Assembly (NCBI GenBank): GCA_003576705.1
Contig: QOZS01000008.1
Span: 62,001 to 126,000, forward strand
Direction of reading: 5' to 3'
Length of the DNA stretch: 64,000 bases
Source: Desertibaculum subflavum
Lineage (GTDB): Bacteria > Pseudomonadota > Alphaproteobacteria > Ferrovibrionales > Ferrovibrionaceae
In this document: positions 61,018 through 64,000 of the stretch, piece after piece
Numbering within the stretch: the first letter of the stretch is position 1
Layout: each line of letters opens with the position of its first letter
The notes under the pieces: model-generated
Databases searched by the model: none
What the model was told of the DNA's origin: nothing
The model's input: only the letters and a program-made list of their open reading frames with translations
Made by a program: the position numbers and the translations under genes

Positions 61018-61485
61018 ATGAAGACCTATTCGATGAAGCCCGCCGAGGTGAAGAAGAACTGGGTCGTCATCGATGCCGATGGCCTGGTACTCGGCCGGCT
61101 CGCCAGCCTGATCGCCATGCGGCTCAGGGGCAAGCATCTCGCCGCCTACACGCCGCATGTCGATTGCGGCGACAACGTTATCGTCGTCAATGCCGCCAAG
61201 GTGCATCTGACCGGCCGCAAGCGCGAGCAGGAAGTGTTCTACTGGCATACCGGCCATCCGGGCGGCATCAAGGGCCGCACGCTCGGCCGCATCCTGGACG
61301 GCCGCTTCCCCGAGCGGGTGCTTCAGAAGGCGGTGGAGCGCATGCTGCCGAAGGAAAGCCCGCTGGCGCGCAAGCAGCTGGGCAATCTCAAGGTCTATGG
61401 CGGGGCGGAGCACCCGCACGAGGCGCAGCAACCGACCAAGCTCGACATCGCCGCGCTCAACCCGAAGAACAAGAGGAGGGCCTGA
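61018..61485 (+). CDS. rplM: 50S ribosomal protein L13
   Basis: A 155-residue large-subunit ribosomal protein. L13 marks are [46 protein letters not shown]-type [16 protein letters not shown] and [20 protein letters not shown]. Start at ATG 61018, giving [11 protein letters not shown], the usual alphaproteobacterial N-terminus; 29 upstream codons are open but cross the promoter. rpsI begins 2 bases after the stop, the normal rplM-rpsI operon. Confidence 0.98.
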   Translation: MKTYSMKPAEVKKNWVVIDADGLVLGRLASLIAMRLRGKHLAAYTPHVDCGDNVIVVNAAKVHLTGRKREQEVFYWHTGHPGGIKGRTLGRILDGRFPERVLQKAVERMLPKESPLARKQLGNLKVYGGAEHPHEAQQPTKLDIAALNPKNKRRA

Positions 61486-61487
61486 GC

Positions 61488-61964
61488 ATGGCCGAGGGCC
61501 GCGTACTTTCCGACCTGCGCGGGCTCGGGCAGACCGCCCAGCCCGCTGCTTCTCCCGCCGAGCCGAAGATCGACGCCCAGGGCCGCGCTTACGCGACCGG
61601 CAAGCGCAAGAACGCCATCGCCCGCGTCTGGGTGAAGCCCGGCAACGGCAAGGTCACCGTCAACGGCCGCGAGAGCACGACCTATTTCGCCCGGCCGGTG
61701 CTGCGCATGCTGATCGCCCAGCCGTTCCAGGTGGCGAGCCGGCTCGGCCAGTACGACGTCTGGTGCACGGTCGTCGGCGGCGGGCTGTCGGGCCAGGCCG
61801 GCGCGGTGCGCCACGGCATCTCCAAGGCGCTGTCCCTGTTCGAGCCGGCGCTGCGGCCGGTGCTGAAGCAGGGCGGCTTCCTGACCCGCGACCCGCGCGT
61901 GGTGGAGCGCAAGAAGTACGGCAAGCCGAAGGCCCGCCGCAGCTTCCAGTTCTCCAAGCGCTGA
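61488..61964 (+). CDS. rpsI: 30S ribosomal protein S9
   Basis: A 158-residue small-subunit ribosomal protein. The S9 core begins [20 protein letters not shown] (about residues 35-54), with [20 protein letters not shown] and the C-terminal [20 protein letters not shown] followed by QFSKR, whose tail reaches the P-site tRNA. The N-terminal about 30-residue extension is typical of the class. A strong terminator follows. Confidence 0.98.
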   Translation: MAEGRVLSDLRGLGQTAQPAASPAEPKIDAQGRAYATGKRKNAIARVWVKPGNGKVTVNGRESTTYFARPVLRMLIAQPFQVASRLGQYDVWCTVVGGGLSGQAGAVRHGISKALSLFEPALRPVLKQGGFLTRDPRVVERKKYGKPKARRSFQFSKR

Positions 61965-62011
61965 CATCAGGGCGCTCGGGCGCTACACGCTCCCTTCATT
62001 GGGGGCATGCG

Positions 62012-62044
62012 AAAAGGGCGCCTTGCGGGCGCCCTTTTTGTTTT
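62012..62044 (+). terminator. Rho-independent terminator of rplM-rpsI
   Basis: AAAAGGGCGCC (62012-62022) and GGCGCCCTTTT (62028-62038) pair perfectly around loop TTGCG, followed by TGTTTT. About 48 bases after the rpsI stop. Confidence 0.88.
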
Positions 62045-62079
62045 AGTCTCCACCCAGCGAAGGAGAGGACGGCTCGACA

Positions 62080-62628
62080 GTGACCAATATTGCACCCGCC
62101 GGCGGCATCCGGCTTCCGTTTCGCGGCGTGCTGCCGCGCATTGCCCCGGATGCCTTTATCGCGCCGACGGCCACCATCATCGGCGATGTGGTGATCGGCT
62201 CACTCGCTAATATCTGGTTTGGCTGCGTGATCCGCGGCGACGTCAACGAGATCCGCATCGGTGCCCGGGCCAATATCCAGGACGGCACCATCGTGCACGT
62301 CGCCCGCAACAAGTTCGGCTGCTACATCGGCGACGACGTGACCATCGGCCATCTCGCGCTGATTCACGCCTGCACCTTGGAGCCCGGCTGCTTCATCGGG
62401 ATGCAGGCGACGGTGATGGACGGCTGCGTGGTGGAAAGCGGCGCGCAGGTCGCGGCCGGCGCGCTGGTGACGCCGGGCAAGCGCGTGCCGGCGGGCGAGC
62501 TCTGGGGCGGACGGCCGGCCAAGCTGCACCGCCTGTTGAGCGACGAGGACAAGGCCAATCTCGGCAACACGGCGAAGCACTACGCCAAGCTCGGCGCCGA
62601 GTATCGCGAGACACTGACCGGAAGCTGA
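62080..62628 (+). CDS. Gamma-class carbonic anhydrase family protein
   Basis: A 182-residue left-handed beta-helix protein. The hexapeptide repeats are visible from FIAPTATIIGDVVIGSLANI through WFGCVIRGDVNEIRIGARAN to DGTIVHVARN. Metal histidines are in TIVHVA and DVTIGHLALIHAC, consistent with a gamma-carbonic anhydrase (YrdA/CaiE-like group); activity is often untested. Start is GTG 62080 after AAGGAGAGG. The MFS gene follows after 16 bases. Confidence 0.92.
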   Translation: MTNIAPAGGIRLPFRGVLPRIAPDAFIAPTATIIGDVVIGSLANIWFGCVIRGDVNEIRIGARANIQDGTIVHVARNKFGCYIGDDVTIGHLALIHACTLEPGCFIGMQATVMDGCVVESGAQVAAGALVTPGKRVPAGELWGGRPAKLHRLLSDEDKANLGNTAKHYAKLGAEYRETLTGS

Positions 62629-62644
62629 ATCCGGCGGGAGGAGC

Positions 62645-63886
62645 ATGATGGCGGTGGCAGCGGCTGCGGGCAGTCTCGGGCGCGACGCGCGGGTGATCGG
62701 CTTCATCGGCGTCGCGCACGGCATTAGCCATTTCTACCAGCTGATCCTTCCGCCGCTCTTTCCGGCCATCAAGGACGAGCTCTCGATCTCCTATACGGCG
62801 CTCGGCTTCGCGGTGAGCCTGCTCTACGCGGTGTCCGGCATCTGCCAGACGGCGGCGGGCTTCGTGGTCGACCGTTTCGGCGCGCATCGCGTGCTGGTGG
62901 GTGGCCTGGCCCTTTGCGGCGTGGGCGCGATTCTGGCCGGACTCGCCCAGTCCTATCCGATGCTGCTCCTGGCCGTGGTCATCGCGGCGCTCGGCAACAG
63001 CGTGTTCCACCCGGCGGATTTCGCCATCCTGAACGGTTCGGTCAGCGCCGGCCGGATCGGCCGCGCCTACAGCATGCACGGATTTCTCGGCAATCTGGGC
63101 TGGGTCGCGGCGCCGGCCACGATCTTCCCGCTCAGCCTGATGATCGGCTGGCGCGGTGCGCTGATGACGGTCGGCCTGATCGGCATCGTCGCCGCCATCG
63201 TCATCGCGACCCAGTACCAGGTGCTGCGCGACGACCGCAGCGCCGCGCGCGCAGGGCATGGCGGCGCCGGGGAGCCGACGGCACCGACGCCGATCGGTGT
63301 CTTGTTCTCGACGCCGGTGCTGCTCTGCTTCTCGTACTTCGTGTTTCTCGCGATGGCGCTGATCGGGCTGCAGAGCTTCCTCGTCTCCACCCTCGAGCAG
63401 CTCTATGCGGTGCCGGTGGAGGCAGCGCAGATCGCGCTCACCGCCTTCCTGTTTGGCAGTTCGGCCGGCGTGCTGGCCGGCGGCTTCCTCGCCGATTGGA
63501 CGACCCGGCACGATGCGGTGGCGGCCATCGGCCTCGCGATCGGTTCCTCCATCGCCCTTCTGCTGGCGCTCGAAACGCCGCCCGCCGCGCTGCTCGCCGT
63601 GTTCCTCGCCGTCACCGGCTTCGCCATGGGATCGACCAACCCCTCGCGCGACATGCTGATCCGCGCGGCGACGCCGAAGGGCTCGTCGGGCCGGGTCTAC
63701 GGCTTCGTCTATTCCGGCCTCGATCTCGGCTCGTCACTGACGCCGGTCGCCTTCGGCTGGTTGCTCGATCATGGCGAGCCGCGCCTGGTCTTCTATGCCG
63801 TCGCCGGCGTGCTGGCGCTGGCGATCCTGACCGTCGCCGGCGTGGGCCGGCAGGTGCAGCGGCTCGCGGTGGCGCCGGCGGAGTAG
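62645..63886 (+). CDS. MFS transporter, fosmidomycin-resistance-like branch
   Basis: A 413-residue 12-span permease. TM1 carries GVAHGISHFYQLILPPLFPA, the TM2-3 loop is AGFVVDRFGAHRVLVGGLAL, and VFHPADFAILNGSV follows, a pattern shared with Fsr-like exporters and with the MFS gene at 10.2-11.4 kb. Substrate unknown. GGGAGGAGC precedes the ATG. It converges on the partial gene at the right edge. Confidence 0.82.
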   Translation: MMAVAAAAGSLGRDARVIGFIGVAHGISHFYQLILPPLFPAIKDELSISYTALGFAVSLLYAVSGICQTAAGFVVDRFGAHRVLVGGLALCGVGAILAGLAQSYPMLLLAVVIAALGNSVFHPADFAILNGSVSAGRIGRAYSMHGFLGNLGWVAAPATIFPLSLMIGWRGALMTVGLIGIVAAIVIATQYQVLRDDRSAARAGHGGAGEPTAPTPIGVLFSTPVLLCFSYFVFLAMALIGLQSFLVSTLEQLYAVPVEAAQIALTAFLFGSSAGVLAGGFLADWTTRHDAVAAIGLAIGSSIALLLALETPPAALLAVFLAVTGFAMGSTNPSRDMLIRAATPKGSSGRVYGFVYSGLDLGSSLTPVAFGWLLDHGEPRLVFYAVAGVLALAILTVAGVGRQVQRLAVAPAE

Positions 63887-63895
63887 GGCGCGCGG

Positions 63896-64000
63896 CTACA
63901 TCGTCACATAGGTGCCGGGCGCATCGCCCAGCACCTTGAGCTTGCCGTCGCCGGGCTGGCGCGCCGGAACCTTCGGGCCTGACAGCTTCGAGAGCCAGCG
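63896..64000 (-). CDS. C-terminal end of an unidentified gene (partial)
   Basis: A leftward frame runs in from the right edge and stops at TAG (63898-63896). The visible 34 residues begin RWLSKLSGPKVPARQPGDGK and end LGDAPGTYVTM, with a basic proline-rich stretch. I do not recognise the family from this short piece. It converges on the MFS gene with a 9-base gap. Confidence 0.6.
   Translation of the reverse strand, partial: RWLSKLSGPKVPARQPGDGKLKVLGDAPGTYVTM

Noticed and set aside
1..64000. tRNA genes, CRISPR arrays, insertion sequences, prophage or integrase genes
   Set aside because: I saw no cloverleaf with a GGTTCGAAT-type T-arm, no regularly spaced repeats, no transposase or integrase motifs, and no sharp change in codon or base use apart from a few short AT-rich promoter regions.

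Overview
The window is a GC-rich, densely coded stretch of an alphaproteobacterial chromosome. Three things point to the class: an NDUFA12-type complex I accessory subunit beside mlaD and a DUF2155 gene, a LexA site of the GAAC-N7-GAAC form, and an aapJQMP amino-acid ABC operon. The gene mix (B12-dependent ribonucleotide reductase, TAXI-TRAP transport, many MFS and esterase-type genes) would suit a heterotrophic Rhodospirillales-like species, but genus cannot be read from the sequence. I see no phage, insertion sequence, CRISPR array or tRNA gene. Almost all of it looks like ordinary core and metabolic chromosome.

Layout. 1-9.3 kb: FAD amine oxidase, a hydratase, DUF2239 and GIY-YIG genes, then a malate/lactate-type dehydrogenase divergent from a cytoplasmic molybdopterin oxidoreductase-MFS-SDR operon, and a secreted PA14-like protein. 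9.3-13.4 kb: AraC regulator divergent from an MFS exporter, then the NDUFA12-mlaD-methyltransferase-DUF2155 cluster. 13.4-18.5 kb: nrdJ behind two NrdR boxes, followed by an acyltransferase/cNMP-binding fusion. 18.5-22.8 kb: esterase, aspS and an L-lactate permease. 22.8-31.6 kb: TAXI-TRAP transporter, RNase D, MFS, NnrU, enoyl-CoA hydratase and a CobD/CbiB-like protein. 31.6-41.7 kb: class IV aminotransferase, SYLF protein, metallo-hydrolase, thioesterase, succinate-semialdehyde dehydrogenase, glutathione reductase, LexA-controlled imuA, carD, a DivK-like regulator, PilZ protein, hisI and a Zur-like regulator. 41.7-51.2 kb: cystathionine beta-lyase, aapJQMP, and a coupled sulfur/tRNA-editing set (cysK, alaX, sseA, GNAT). 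50.7-60.9 kb: bcp, glnE, a large AsmA-like protein, an EAL protein, a catalytically degenerate Deg-type protein and a thioesterase. 61-64 kb: rplM-rpsI, gamma-carbonic anhydrase, an MFS transporter and the end of an unidentified gene.

The most informative signals are regulatory. Two NrdR-like boxes lie 31 bp apart over the nrdJ promoter. A LexA box overlaps the -10 of an imuA that has no imuB or dnaE2 beside it. A perfect hairpin covers the stop/start junction in front of nnrU, and 11-bp hairpins separate solute-binding genes from their permeases in two unrelated transporters. Two encoded enzymes (an SDR and an S1C-type protease) keep their folds but have lost key catalytic residues. I did not find a clearly new multi-gene system.
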